A stretch of 9,640 bases of DNA from Flavisolibacter sp. (GTDB taxonomy: Bacteria; Bacteroidota; Bacteroidia; Chitinophagales; Chitinophagaceae), in the NCBI GenBank assembly GCA_013695175.1, contig JACDAZ010000266.1, positions 1-9,640 of the forward strand. Direction: 5' to 3'. This document shows, piece after piece, positions 1 through 5,890 of the stretch. Position numbers and translations under genes: made by a program. The notes beneath the pieces were generated by a model. It searched no databases. It was given only the letters and a program-made list of their open reading frames with translations, and was not told the origin of the DNA. How positions within the stretch are numbered: position 1 is the first letter of the stretch; every line of letters begins with the position of its first letter.

Positions 1-50
1 AGAATATCTCGTTCAAATTCATTTTTTTTTAATGCTGAACCCGGTGGCAT
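1..50 (-). CDS. 5' end of an unidentified protein (partial, runs off left edge)
   Basis: Reading the minus strand from an ATG at 50-48 gives 16 complete codons without a stop, starting MPPGSALKKNEFERDI, before the window ends. The leader is A-rich (AAACAAACACA), as is usual for Bacteroidota genes. Codons 7-10 contain a run of nine A. Directly after it, at 22-20, lies a second ATG in another frame (MNLNEIF). I prefer the first frame because it starts earlier and has a plausible charged helical composition. The start lies only 34 bases from the divergent start at 85. No family can be recognised from so few residues. Confidence 0.45.
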   Translation of the reverse strand, partial: MPPGSALKKNEFERDI

Positions 51-84
51 TGTGTTTGTTTTTATTTAAATAATAATACAAGCT

Positions 85-354
85 ATGAAATCAAAAAAAT
101 TTAAGTGTTTAAATAAAAAACAAAAAATAAATACACTTTTAAAATATGGATCTTTTTTAGCTGATAGAAAGTATGGTCCATTTAAAATCATGCTTTATGA
201 ATTAAATGGTTGTTATGTAGAAGCCTATTTTCTTAGCTGGAGAAAAGAAGTAATGTTTTTTAATGTTTTTGAATCAGTAGAAAATTTGCAGCCTTATTTA
301 AGAAAAATTGATTTATCAGAATTATTTCACCAGGTTCCTCAAAAAAAGATTTGA
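85..354 (+). CDS. Conserved-looking small hypothetical protein (89 aa)
   Basis: This ATG-started protein of 89 residues has no signal peptide or membrane segment. The N-terminus is basic (MKSKKFKCLNKKQK). A mixed alpha/beta body follows, with many aromatic residues (segments LLKYGSFLADRKYGPFKIML and YVEAYFLSWRKEVMFFNVF) and a C-terminal stretch, LRKIDLSEL. The pattern 'helix, tyrosine-glycine turn, beta strands, ending in an I-D-L-S-like segment' resembles small uncharacterised proteins I recall from Bacteroidota, but I cannot name a family. The aromatic content and regular hydrophobic spacing suggest a folded protein, unlike the gene just downstream. That gene begins 5 bases after this stop (ATG at 360), so the two may be co-transcribed. 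Function unknown. Confidence 0.7.
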   Translation: MKSKKFKCLNKKQKINTLLKYGSFLADRKYGPFKIMLYELNGCYVEAYFLSWRKEVMFFNVFESVENLQPYLRKIDLSELFHQVPQKKI

Positions 355-359
355 ATAAA

Positions 360-551
360 ATGAAAGATAACAAAAACGGGGATGCGTCCACTCAGCAAGT
401 GCAGTCAAATGAAGTAAACAAAAAACAAGACCTGGAAATGAACAGGAATAATAACGAAAGAGCAAATGAAAATGTAAATCAAAATTCTTTTAATGAAGAT
501 TCATCTGCTAATGATGTTGGTAGTGAGATAACAGATGGAGAAGCAGGATAG
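360..551 (+). CDS. Asn-rich, probably disordered small protein (63 aa)
   Basis: The reading frame opens with a TTG at 351 that overlaps the previous stop, but the ATG at 360 is the more credible start and gives 63 residues. About 22 percent of residues are Asn (14 of 63), and there are many Gln, Asp, Glu and Ser. There is one Phe, no Trp, Tyr or Cys, and no hydrophobic core, so intrinsic disorder is expected. The segment NRNNNERANENVNQNSFNED is close to low complexity. It follows the 89-residue protein by 5 bases and its TAG stop directly abuts the stop of the convergent acylphosphatase gene. It resembles in composition the three proteins at 893-1590, without clear alignable identity. Function unknown; it could be a stress-type hydrophilin, which is only a guess. 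Confidence 0.55.
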   Translation: MKDNKNGDASTQQVQSNEVNKKQDLEMNRNNNERANENVNQNSFNEDSSANDVGSEITDGEAG

Positions 552-821
552 TTAACGAACAATAGAAAATTTTTCAAATAAAACTTCATCTTTATCTTCT
601 ACAATTACTTCACTAACTTCTGCATTAGCCGGACCTTTTCTGCACCATGTGATAAATTCATTCAGACTTATTTCACTTCCTGTAACTAAACATTCTACGT
701 CTCCAACTGCATTATTTTTTATCCATCCATTGATGTTTAATTCTTTAGCTACACTTTTTGCGGTGGCCCTATAAAAAACACCTTGTACTTTTCCTTTAAC
801 TATTATAAAATGAGTTGGCAT
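552..821 (-). CDS. acyP: Acylphosphatase
   Basis: This is a cytosolic enzyme that hydrolyses carboxyl-phosphate bonds of acylphosphates to carboxylate and phosphate. The 89-residue length is typical of the family. The signature KGKVQGVFYR (residues 9-18) forms the phosphate-binding loop with catalytic Arg18. GWIKNNAVGDVE (32-43) supplies catalytic Asn36 and the second strand-turn. The expected beta-alpha-beta-beta-alpha-beta order is visible, ending in EKFSIVR. Usual acylphosphatases have GVGFR, and here the variant is GVFYR. The ATG at 821 is the natural start. The gene stands alone between plus-strand genes of unknown function. Its TAA stop touches the TAG stop of the Asn-rich gene with no base between them. 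Confidence 0.93.
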   Translation of the reverse strand: MPTHFIIVKGKVQGVFYRATAKSVAKELNINGWIKNNAVGDVECLVTGSEISLNEFITWCRKGPANAEVSEVIVEDKDEVLFEKFSIVR

Positions 822-892
822 TATCGTTTAAAGTTATGATACATACTTAGAATTTATGGCATGCAATTAGCAACTTTTATAATAAAGAATTT

Positions 893-1147
893 ATGAAAAG
901 TAAACAAAATAAAGACCAGCAAAATAGCAGAACTGATAAAGGCAGAGGTCAAAAGGAAGAGGAAACCAAAATTTATTTAACCAGCGACAGCACTTTGCAA
1001 ACAGAGGAAGAACACAGGCATGACCAGCAGGTTGATCCTTCAAAGGATAAGGATATAAGTGTTTCCCGGGATGACCTGAAGGATATTAAAGCCGGTAAGT
1101 TAACAGGAAGAGAATCCATTGATGAGCGTTCTGTTAGTGAAGAATAA
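893..1147 (+). CDS. Highly charged, probably disordered small protein (84 aa)
   Basis: This ATG-started protein has 84 residues, of which 38 (about 45 percent) are Asp, Glu, Lys or Arg, with many Gln and Ser. The only aromatic residue is one Tyr, and there is no Cys or Trp. The N-terminus (MKSKQNKDQQNSRTDKGRGQ) is basic and Gln-rich, the middle has acidic tracts (KEEETK, QTEEEHRHD), and the end is mixed charge (DDLKDIKAGKLTGRESIDER). No membrane segment, signal or known motif is seen. It is the first of three closely spaced plus-strand genes of the same character (gaps of 21 and 14 bases). The reverse-strand reading frame over the same bases looks like a shadow. Function unknown. Confidence 0.6.
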   Translation: MKSKQNKDQQNSRTDKGRGQKEEETKIYLTSDSTLQTEEEHRHDQQVDPSKDKDISVSRDDLKDIKAGKLTGRESIDERSVSEE

Positions 1148-1168
1148 TTGTTAATCAAATTTTTGATC

Positions 1169-1363
1169 ATGACTAATAGAGATAAGAATAACCTGCATAG
1201 CGAAAATCAACAAAAAGGTAAAAATCAAGAAGAGATTTTGAAATCGCAGGAGTCGGAAAAGGATACCGGGGATCAGCAAATTAATAACGAGGCAGATGAT
1301 GCAAGAATCAGAAGTGAAAGACAAAGAGTAAAAGACGCTGAAAAAAATCAAAGCAGGCATTAA
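1169..1363 (+). CDS. Highly charged, probably disordered small protein (64 aa)
   Basis: The frame is open from a TTG at 1148, right after the previous stop, but the added residues (MLIKFLI) are hydrophobic and unlike the rest. The ATG at 1169 is preferred, giving 64 residues. About 42 percent are Asp, Glu, Lys or Arg (27 of 64). There is no Phe, Tyr, Trp or Cys, so a globular core is unlikely. The C-terminal half (EADDARIRSERQRVKDAEKN) could form a charged single helix. It is the middle gene of a three-gene run of similar composition. The opposite strand also has an open frame over this stretch (1151-1360) but its translation is a hydrophobic shadow. Function unknown. Confidence 0.55.
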   Translation: MTNRDKNNLHSENQQKGKNQEEILKSQESEKDTGDQQINNEADDARIRSERQRVKDAEKNQSRH

Positions 1364-1377
1364 TAAAATTCAAATTA

Positions 1378-1590
1378 ATGGAAAGAAGAAAAGACGGTGC
1401 TGAAAGTAATGCAAGCGAAAAAGGTAAAGAATTTACCGGTTCATCACATGGAATGCAGGGAGTAGACAAAGCACCCGGTGAAGAAACGTCAAATGACCAG
1501 GTTCAGTTTACGCAGCAAACACAGAAAGGTAAGAAAGTAGATGCTGACCCTTCAGATGAAGAAGGACAACCATCCGATCAATCTTTATAA
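1378..1590 (+). CDS. Hydrophilic, probably disordered small protein (70 aa)
   Basis: This 70-residue protein starts at an ATG 14 bases after the preceding stop. It starts MERRKDGAESNASEKGKEF and is rich in Gly, Ser, Gln, Asp and Glu, with 24 charged residues (about 34 percent). It has two Phe, no Tyr, Trp or Cys, and an acidic tail (DADPSDEEGQPSDQSL). No domain is recognised. The gene ends inside the 3' end of the convergent YdeI-like gene, with a 13-base overlap. The shared character with the two genes before it suggests a co-transcribed set of disordered proteins. A role as a desiccation or osmotic stress hydrophilin is a guess based on composition only. Confidence 0.55.
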   Translation: MERRKDGAESNASEKGKEFTGSSHGMQGVDKAPGEETSNDQVQFTQQTQKGKKVDADPSDEEGQPSDQSL

Positions 1591-2111
1591 TTGATATCAG
1601 GTAGTCGCTGTTGGTTTTTTAAAGATCTCAGCATTTGACCAAAATCTATTTTTTTAGACAAAGCTGAAATAGCATGCGCCAAACGCCTGGTACGTGTAGT
1701 TTCAGTTTTTGCTTCTTCTATCCATTTCCCAAAATAATTCCTGTGCGATTTTGCCAGAGAATTAAAATATTTATTTGCTTCAGGATCATCTTTTAAACAT
1801 TCAATAAAATCTTCAGGTACCTGATAATCGTTTTTATCAAGAACAATTTGCAGATATATTTTATCTCCAATTATTTTCTTTATCTTTTTTCTAAGAGTTG
1901 TATTGAGAGCAAGAATGAAATGTCCTTCACCCATTGGTAACAATGACAAACCTTCAACTGGTACATTATCAATCTTTCCTTTTACACGAAATGATTTTTT
2001 TGTTCCGGGGTTTAATTGTGCTGCTATAGCAGAGGGTATTAAAATATAAGTCCAGCCGGTTTTTTCACCCTTATTTTTAAATTTTTCAATAGTAGCATGA
2101 AAACGAACCAT
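1578..2111 (-). CDS. DUF1905 / OmdA-domain (YdeI-like) protein
   Basis: This 177-residue protein has two recognisable parts. Residues 1-93 fit DUF1905, a small beta-barrel-like domain: ATIEKFKNKGEKTGWTYILIP, then the strand pairs FRVKGKIDNVPVEGLSLLPM and HFILALN, then LRKKIKKIIGDKIYLQIVLD. Residues about 98-158 fit the OmdA (bacteriocin-protection, YdeI or OmpD-associated) domain, whose core here is SHRNYFGKWIEEAKTETTRT followed by RRLAHAISALS. The family is common in Bacteroidota. It is linked by name to bacteriocin protection or OmpD, but its biochemical role is unsettled. The start ATG at 2111 is the first in frame. No signal peptide is visible, so it is probably cytosolic. Its last codons overlap the convergent small gene at 1378-1590. 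Confidence 0.88.
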   Translation of the reverse strand: MVRFHATIEKFKNKGEKTGWTYILIPSAIAAQLNPGTKKSFRVKGKIDNVPVEGLSLLPMGEGHFILALNTTLRKKIKKIIGDKIYLQIVLDKNDYQVPEDFIECLKDDPEANKYFNSLAKSHRNYFGKWIEEAKTETTRTRRLAHAISALSKKIDFGQMLRSLKNQQRLPDINYKD

Positions 2112-2188
2112 AATGGTTATAAAAGTATATTAATGATCTTTGATATCCATGACGGTATTAAAATTGTTTAATAAAATAAAAATTAATT

Positions 2189-2449
2189 ATGTCAGCATGT
2201 AATTTTTCAATCCCATTTTCAGGTTCTCCTGAAGAAGTATTGGGTAAGGCAAGATCTTTTATGCAGAGCCAGGGTGGTGATTTTGATGGAGACACAAATA
2301 AAGGAAATTTTAATGCAAGTGTATTTGGTAATACAATAGCAGGTTCTTATACGGTTACAGGTCAAACTTTAAATATTGTAATAGATTCCAAACCATTTAT
2401 GATTCCCTGCAGTACAATTGAAGGGTTTTTGAAGAATCAAATCAGTTGA
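2189..2449 (+). CDS. Hypothetical protein with Gly/Asn-rich beta layout (86 aa)
   Basis: This 86-residue protein starts at an ATG preceded by an A-rich leader. It shows a likely strand (NFSIPFSG), a helix (SPEEVLGKARSFMQSQG), three or four strands with small and polar residues (GNFNASVFGNTIAGSYTVTG, then TLNIVIDSKP), and a final helix (CSTIEGFLKNQIS). Cys4 and Cys74 are its only cysteines. The helix plus antiparallel sheet order recalls small SRPBCC-like or polyhydroxyalkanoate-granule-type proteins, but the similarity is too weak for a call. No signal peptide is seen. Its TGA stop directly abuts the stop of the convergent ABC ATPase gene. Function unknown. Confidence 0.7.
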   Translation: MSACNFSIPFSGSPEEVLGKARSFMQSQGGDFDGDTNKGNFNASVFGNTIAGSYTVTGQTLNIVIDSKPFMIPCSTIEGFLKNQIS

Positions 2450-4144
2450 TCATACTGCAATTTTAGGGATAGCAGCAAGTAAGTTTCTTGTGTATTCCAT
2501 TTTTGGATTTTGATAGATTTCTTCAGCACCTGCAGTTTCAATAATTTTTCCTGCTTTCATAACAGTTATTCTGTCACTCATGTACCTTACAATAGAAAGA
2601 TCATGTGTAATAAATAACATGGTTAATCCCAGATCTTTTTTTAGATCGTTCAATAAGTTTAAAACCTGTGCCTGTACACTTACATCAAGTGCTGAAACTG
2701 ATTCATCGCAAACAAGTAATGATGGATTTAATGCCAAAGCTCTTGCTATAACAATACGTTGACGCTGACCTCCTGAAAACTCATGGGGGTAACGTTTAAG
2801 ATATGATTTTGGCAGATTGACCTTGTCTAAAAGATCAACAATTCTTTTTGTTCTTTCTTTTGCACTTAATGTGTCAAAAACCTGCATAGGTTCGGCAATT
2901 GCAGCACCAACCGTGAGCCGTGGATTTAATGATGAATAAGGATCCTGGAAAACAAGCTGAACTTCCTGCCTTAATTCTGACAATTGTTTTGTAGATAAAG
3001 CCGTGATGTCATTACCTTGTATATATATTTTTCCATGAGTCGGTTCTATCAATCTTAATAAAGTTCTGCCTAAAGTGGTTTTACCACATCCGGATTCACC
3101 AACAAGTCCTAAAGTTTCACCTTTATAAATTTCCAGGCTTACATCATCAACAGCTTTTATAAATGCAAGAGGCTTTCCTAATAGATTTTTTTTAGTAGGA
3201 AAATGAACAGATAAATTTTCAACTTTAACCAAAACATAATTTTCTATATTTTCAATTTTACCAACAGGTGCAACAGAAACTTGTGATGGTCTTTCATTAA
3301 AATCCTGTTCCATAAAATCACTTACTACAGGTAATCTTACACCCTTTGGATGAAGTGCCGGTCTGCATGCCAGCAGGGCTTTTGTATAAGGGTGCTTTGG
3401 ATTTTTGAATAACAAAGCAGTTTTATCCTGTTCCAATATTTCACCTTTATAAATAATTGCTACCCTGTCAGCAATTTCGGCAACGATACCTAAATCATGC
3501 GTAATAAACAGTACTCCAATATTTTCTTCCTGTTGAATTTCTTTTATTAATTCAAGAATAGCTTTTTGAACAGTTACATCAAGTGCAGTGGTGGGTTCAT
3601 CGCAGATTAAAAGAGAAGGATTGCAACACATAGCCATGGCTATCATGACCCTTTGTTTTTGCCCGCCACTTAATTGATGTGGATAACGGTTAAAAATCTC
3701 TTCGGGTGAAGGCAATTTTACTTTTTGAAACCATTGTATTGTTCGTTTTTTTGCTTCATTAAAAGAAACCTTCTTGTGTAATTGAATTGCCTCCACAATT
3801 TGCCTTCCGCAACTCATAACAGGATTGAGTGAAGTCATCGGTTCCTGGAAAATCATGGCAATGCTGTTGCCCCTGATGTTTTGTAATTCTTTACCGGCTA
3901 AATTCAGAAGGTTTATAGCGGATTCATTTTCATAAAATAGTATTGATCCTTGATACCTTGCAGGTGGTACCGGTAATAATTGTAAAATAGATAAAGATGT
4001 TACAGATTTTCCGGAACCTGATTCTCCAACCAACGCCAGTATCTCGCCCCTTTCAATTTCAAAAGAAATTTGCTTAACAGCACTTGTAATCTCTTTTTCT
4101 TTTATAAAATCAACTGAAAGGTTTTCTATTTTTAATAAAGGCAT
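2450..4144 (-). CDS. Fused two-domain peptide-type ABC transporter ATPase (DppD-DppF layout)
   Basis: This is a 564-residue cytoplasmic ATPase with two complete nucleotide-binding domains, expected to power uptake (or, in some relatives, export) of peptides, nickel or glutathione through inner-membrane permeases. Domain 1 shows Walker A GESGSGKS (40-47), Q-loop FQEP (99-102), signature LSGGQ (158-162), Walker B with Asp182/Glu183, and His216. The peptide-transporter C-terminal element (FKNPKHPYTKALLACRP) follows at about 246-262. Domain 2 shows GESGCGKT (349-356), FQDPYSSLNPR, FSGGQ (456-460), Walker B with Asp480/Glu481 followed by Ser rather than Pro, and His514. All catalytic residues are present in both halves. 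The layout matches GsiA/YejF-type fusions. No permease or binding-protein gene lies nearby, so the substrate is unknown. It starts 32 bases after a small secreted-protein gene on the same strand. Confidence 0.95.
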   Translation of the reverse strand: MPLLKIENLSVDFIKEKEITSAVKQISFEIERGEILALVGESGSGKSVTSLSILQLLPVPPARYQGSILFYENESAINLLNLAGKELQNIRGNSIAMIFQEPMTSLNPVMSCGRQIVEAIQLHKKVSFNEAKKRTIQWFQKVKLPSPEEIFNRYPHQLSGGQKQRVMIAMAMCCNPSLLICDEPTTALDVTVQKAILELIKEIQQEENIGVLFITHDLGIVAEIADRVAIIYKGEILEQDKTALLFKNPKHPYTKALLACRPALHPKGVRLPVVSDFMEQDFNERPSQVSVAPVGKIENIENYVLVKVENLSVHFPTKKNLLGKPLAFIKAVDDVSLEIYKGETLGLVGESGCGKTTLGRTLLRLIEPTHGKIYIQGNDITALSTKQLSELRQEVQLVFQDPYSSLNPRLTVGAAIAEPMQVFDTLSAKERTKRIVDLLDKVNLPKSYLKRYPHEFSGGQRQRIVIARALALNPSLLVCDESVSALDVSVQAQVLNLLNDLKKDLGLTMLFITHDLSIVRYMSDRITVMKAGKIIETAGAEEIYQNPKMEYTRNLLAAIPKIAV

Positions 4145-4176
4145 CTATCAATTTTGCGTTTTATTGTACAATCAAT

Positions 4177-4572
4177 TTAGGGATTACTTATAACTCGTAT
4201 TGCCAGTTTTTTTGATGGAGTAGGATAGAAAGCTAAACACACACCACAATTTTGATTTGTTTCAGTTTCTATTTTAAAATAAAATTCATCACCTTCTTTT
4301 ATTTCTGCAGGAAAAGTACACTGACTTGCCAATGCAAAAACATTGGTATGTGTTTTTCCGGAATGTTGGTCTGTCCAGGATTTTTGATATAAGGCAGGAT
4401 CCATTTCACCTTCTAAAAGCTTGATGGTATAATTCATACAAATGCCTTTAATCTCCAGACGTCCTTTAAAGTGATCAGTATAAACCCTATCAACTTCAGA
4501 ACTTTTTTTCTGGCATTCAAAATTTGTAAACGCCAGAAGTATAAAAAGGGAAATTGTAATTAGCTTAAGCAT
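4177..4572 (-). CDS. Small cysteine-bearing exported protein or lipoprotein, unknown function
   Basis: The open frame begins at a TTG (4593), but the ATG at 4572 places a typical signal sequence at the N-terminus (MLKLITISLFILLAFTNFEC) and gives 131 residues. Cys20 could be a lipid anchor, but the preceding Asn-Phe-Glu is a poor lipobox. Cleavage by signal peptidase I or an unusual Bacteroidota lipobox are both possible. The mature part has Cys45, Cys85, Cys109 and Cys112, the last two in the motif NCGVC, so disulfides or metal binding are conceivable. Beta-strand-like segments (GRLEIKGICMNYTIKLLEG, DEFYFKIET, KLAIRVIS) suggest a small beta-sandwich. It lies between AMP nucleosidase and the ABC ATPase on the same strand, with short gaps (43 and 32 bases). 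No family recognised. Confidence 0.72.
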   Translation of the reverse strand: MLKLITISLFILLAFTNFECQKKSSEVDRVYTDHFKGRLEIKGICMNYTIKLLEGEMDPALYQKSWTDQHSGKTHTNVFALASQCTFPAEIKEGDEFYFKIETETNQNCGVCLAFYPTPSKKLAIRVISNP

Positions 4573-4615
4573 ATAATTTTTTTTGAATGACAACCCTGTA
4601 ATTGATATCGTTGCA

Positions 4616-5386
4616 TCAAAATCTCAAATGCCTTACAGTTTTATTATTATTTATGAGTTGTTTCAGCGAATCAATTCCAATTTTTAAATGCCTGTCAACA
4701 TAGTCTATAGTAACTTTTTTATCACTTTCTTCGGTTTTTACACCTTCCGGCGTCATAGGAGAATCACTTACCAGTAAAAGTGCACCTGTAGGTATTTTAT
4801 TATAGAATCCCACTGAAAAAATTGTTGCTGTTTCCATATCTATTGCATAAGCCCTGATTTCTTTAAGATATTCTTTAAATTCTTCATCATGTTCCCAAAC
4901 CCGACGGTTAGTTGTATAAACAGTTCCTGTCCAGTAATCTATTTCATTATCTCTTATAGTTGTAGAAATAGCTTTTTGTAAAGCAAATGCAGGCAGCGCA
5001 GGTACTTCAGGTGGGAAATAATCAGTGGAAGTACCTTCACCCCTAATGGCGGCAATTGGTAATATTAGATCTCCTAATTTGTTCCTCCTTTTTAACCCAC
5101 CACATTTTCCAAGAAACAACACAGCTTCGGGTGTTATAGCAGAAAGAAGATCCATCACTGTGGCAGCTGTTGGTGAGCCCATTCCAAAATTTATAATTGT
5201 AATACCTTCTGCTGTTGCACATTGCATTGGCTTATCAATACCTACAATTGGGGCCCCGGTCCATTCAGAAAAAAGTCTTACATAATTACTGAAATTGGTC
5301 AGTAAAATAAATTTTCCAAAATCTTCCAGGGGTTGTCCTGTGTATCGTGGTAACCAGTTATTTACTATATCTTCTTTGGTCTTCAT
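4616..5386 (-). CDS. amn: AMP nucleosidase (short Bacteroidota form)
   Basis: Expected to hydrolyse AMP to adenine and ribose 5-phosphate in purine salvage in the cytoplasm. The open frame extends to 5476, but I choose the ATG at 5386 (MKTKEDIVNNWLPRYTG). The 30 extra residues upstream look non-coding and would overlap the divergent gene. The 256-residue protein is a single nucleoside phosphorylase (PNP_UDP_1) domain. It has GMGSPTAA (68-75) for phosphate/ribose binding, GKCGG (93-97), AIDMETA (181-187) with ribose-binding Glu185, and SDSP with Asp208 as the likely general acid. The long E. coli enzyme has an extra N-terminal regulatory domain that is absent here, as is usual in this phylum. 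It leads a minus-strand run with the exported protein and the ABC ATPase. A related nucleoside phosphorylase activity cannot be excluded. Confidence 0.9.
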   Translation of the reverse strand: MKTKEDIVNNWLPRYTGQPLEDFGKFILLTNFSNYVRLFSEWTGAPIVGIDKPMQCATAEGITIINFGMGSPTAATVMDLLSAITPEAVLFLGKCGGLKRRNKLGDLILPIAAIRGEGTSTDYFPPEVPALPAFALQKAISTTIRDNEIDYWTGTVYTTNRRVWEHDEEFKEYLKEIRAYAIDMETATIFSVGFYNKIPTGALLLVSDSPMTPEGVKTEESDKKVTIDYVDRHLKIGIDSLKQLINNNKTVRHLRF

Positions 5387-5404
5387 GGCTACGAATTTAA
5401 TCAT

Positions 5405-5412
5405 TAGGTTTG
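5405..5412 (+). promoter_or_regulatory. Candidate Bacteroidota -7 promoter element (TAGGTTTG)
   Basis: TAGGTTTG matches the Bacteroidota -7 consensus TAnnTTTG exactly and ends four bases before the ATG of the HsdR-N-like gene. A TTTG lies at 5375-5378 but the spacing of 26 bases is longer than the usual roughly 20. If real, the transcript would begin at or next to the start codon, giving a nearly leaderless message. An 8-base match with two free positions can occur by chance. Confidence 0.3.
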
Positions 5413-5416
5413 ATGC

Positions 5417-5851
5417 ATGATAGAAGTGTTGTTTCCTGAACCTGATTTTAAAATGAAAAAAGTGGGAGAGAAGCAATTTATTTTTGATTCAATAAGAAAA
5501 ACATGGCTGCAATTGACTGATGAGGAATGGGTAAGACAAAATTTTATAAAATATCTTATTGAACATCTCCATTATCCTTCCGTTATGATATCATTGGAAA
5601 AAACCATCCAGCTTAACGATCTGAAAAAAAGATTTGATATTCTTATTTATGATAAAGAGCACAAGCCCTGGATGATGGTGGAATGCAAGGGTCATGATGT
5701 AGCATTGACAGAAAATGTTCTTCAACAGGTTTTGCGGTATAACATTTCTGTTCCTGTTCAATATTTAATAATTACCAATGGTAAATCTACCATTGCCTGG
5801 ACGAAAGAAAATAATGGGCTGAAGCAATTAAATGAATTGCCGCGATGGTAA
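5417..5851 (+). CDS. Stand-alone type I restriction HsdR N-terminal-like nuclease-fold protein
   Basis: This 144-residue protein resembles the N-terminal nuclease domain of type I restriction R subunits (HSDR_N type), found alone without the helicase part. Residues 1-30 (MIEVLFPEPDFKMKK...) and DEEWVRQNFIKYLIEH (35-50) match the family's start, which supports the ATG at 5417 over the internal ATG at 5453. The PD-(D/E)xK core is visible as RFDILIYD (72-79, Asp74) followed by MVECK (87-91, Glu89 and Lys91). QQVLRYN (103-109) is the usual helix after the core, and VQYLIITNGKSTIAW (114-128) the following strand-turn. With the core residues kept, nuclease activity is possible but not shown. No hsdM or hsdS gene is near, so it is probably not part of a classical restriction system. 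It diverges from amn (30 bases between starts) and converges on gdhA. Confidence 0.85.
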   Translation: MIEVLFPEPDFKMKKVGEKQFIFDSIRKTWLQLTDEEWVRQNFIKYLIEHLHYPSVMISLEKTIQLNDLKKRFDILIYDKEHKPWMMVECKGHDVALTENVLQQVLRYNISVPVQYLIITNGKSTIAWTKENNGLKQLNELPRW

Positions 5852-5890
5852 TAAAAATTCCGCCGACGCGGGATGAACATAAAAATATGT

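Noticed and set aside
973..1360. Minus-strand open frames at 973-1170 and 1151-1360 opposite the small hydrophilic genes
   Set aside because: Their translations are Ser/Leu- or Phe/Ile-rich, as expected from reading purine-rich coding sequence backwards; the plus-strand frames are contiguous, ordered genes.
2112..2188. Promoter-like CTTTG and TAAAATTG in the divergent gap before the 86-residue protein
   Set aside because: The -7 box has a mismatch and the spacing of 16 bases is shorter than the usual roughly 20.
4561..4616. 18-codon minus-strand frame from an ATG overlapping the amn stop (MQRYQLQGCHSKKIICLS)
   Set aside because: It overlaps the start of the exported-protein gene in another frame, is very short and has nothing else in its favour.
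5387..5476. Extension of AMP nucleosidase to a start at 5476
   Set aside because: The added 30 residues (MLLSHFFHFKIRFRKQHFYH...) do not fit the family and overlap the divergent HsdR-N-like gene, whose N-terminus looks genuine.
5840..5871. CCGCG and CGCGG segments around the end of the HsdR-N-like gene as a terminator hairpin
   Set aside because: The pairing is only five bases with a 22-base loop and no following T run.
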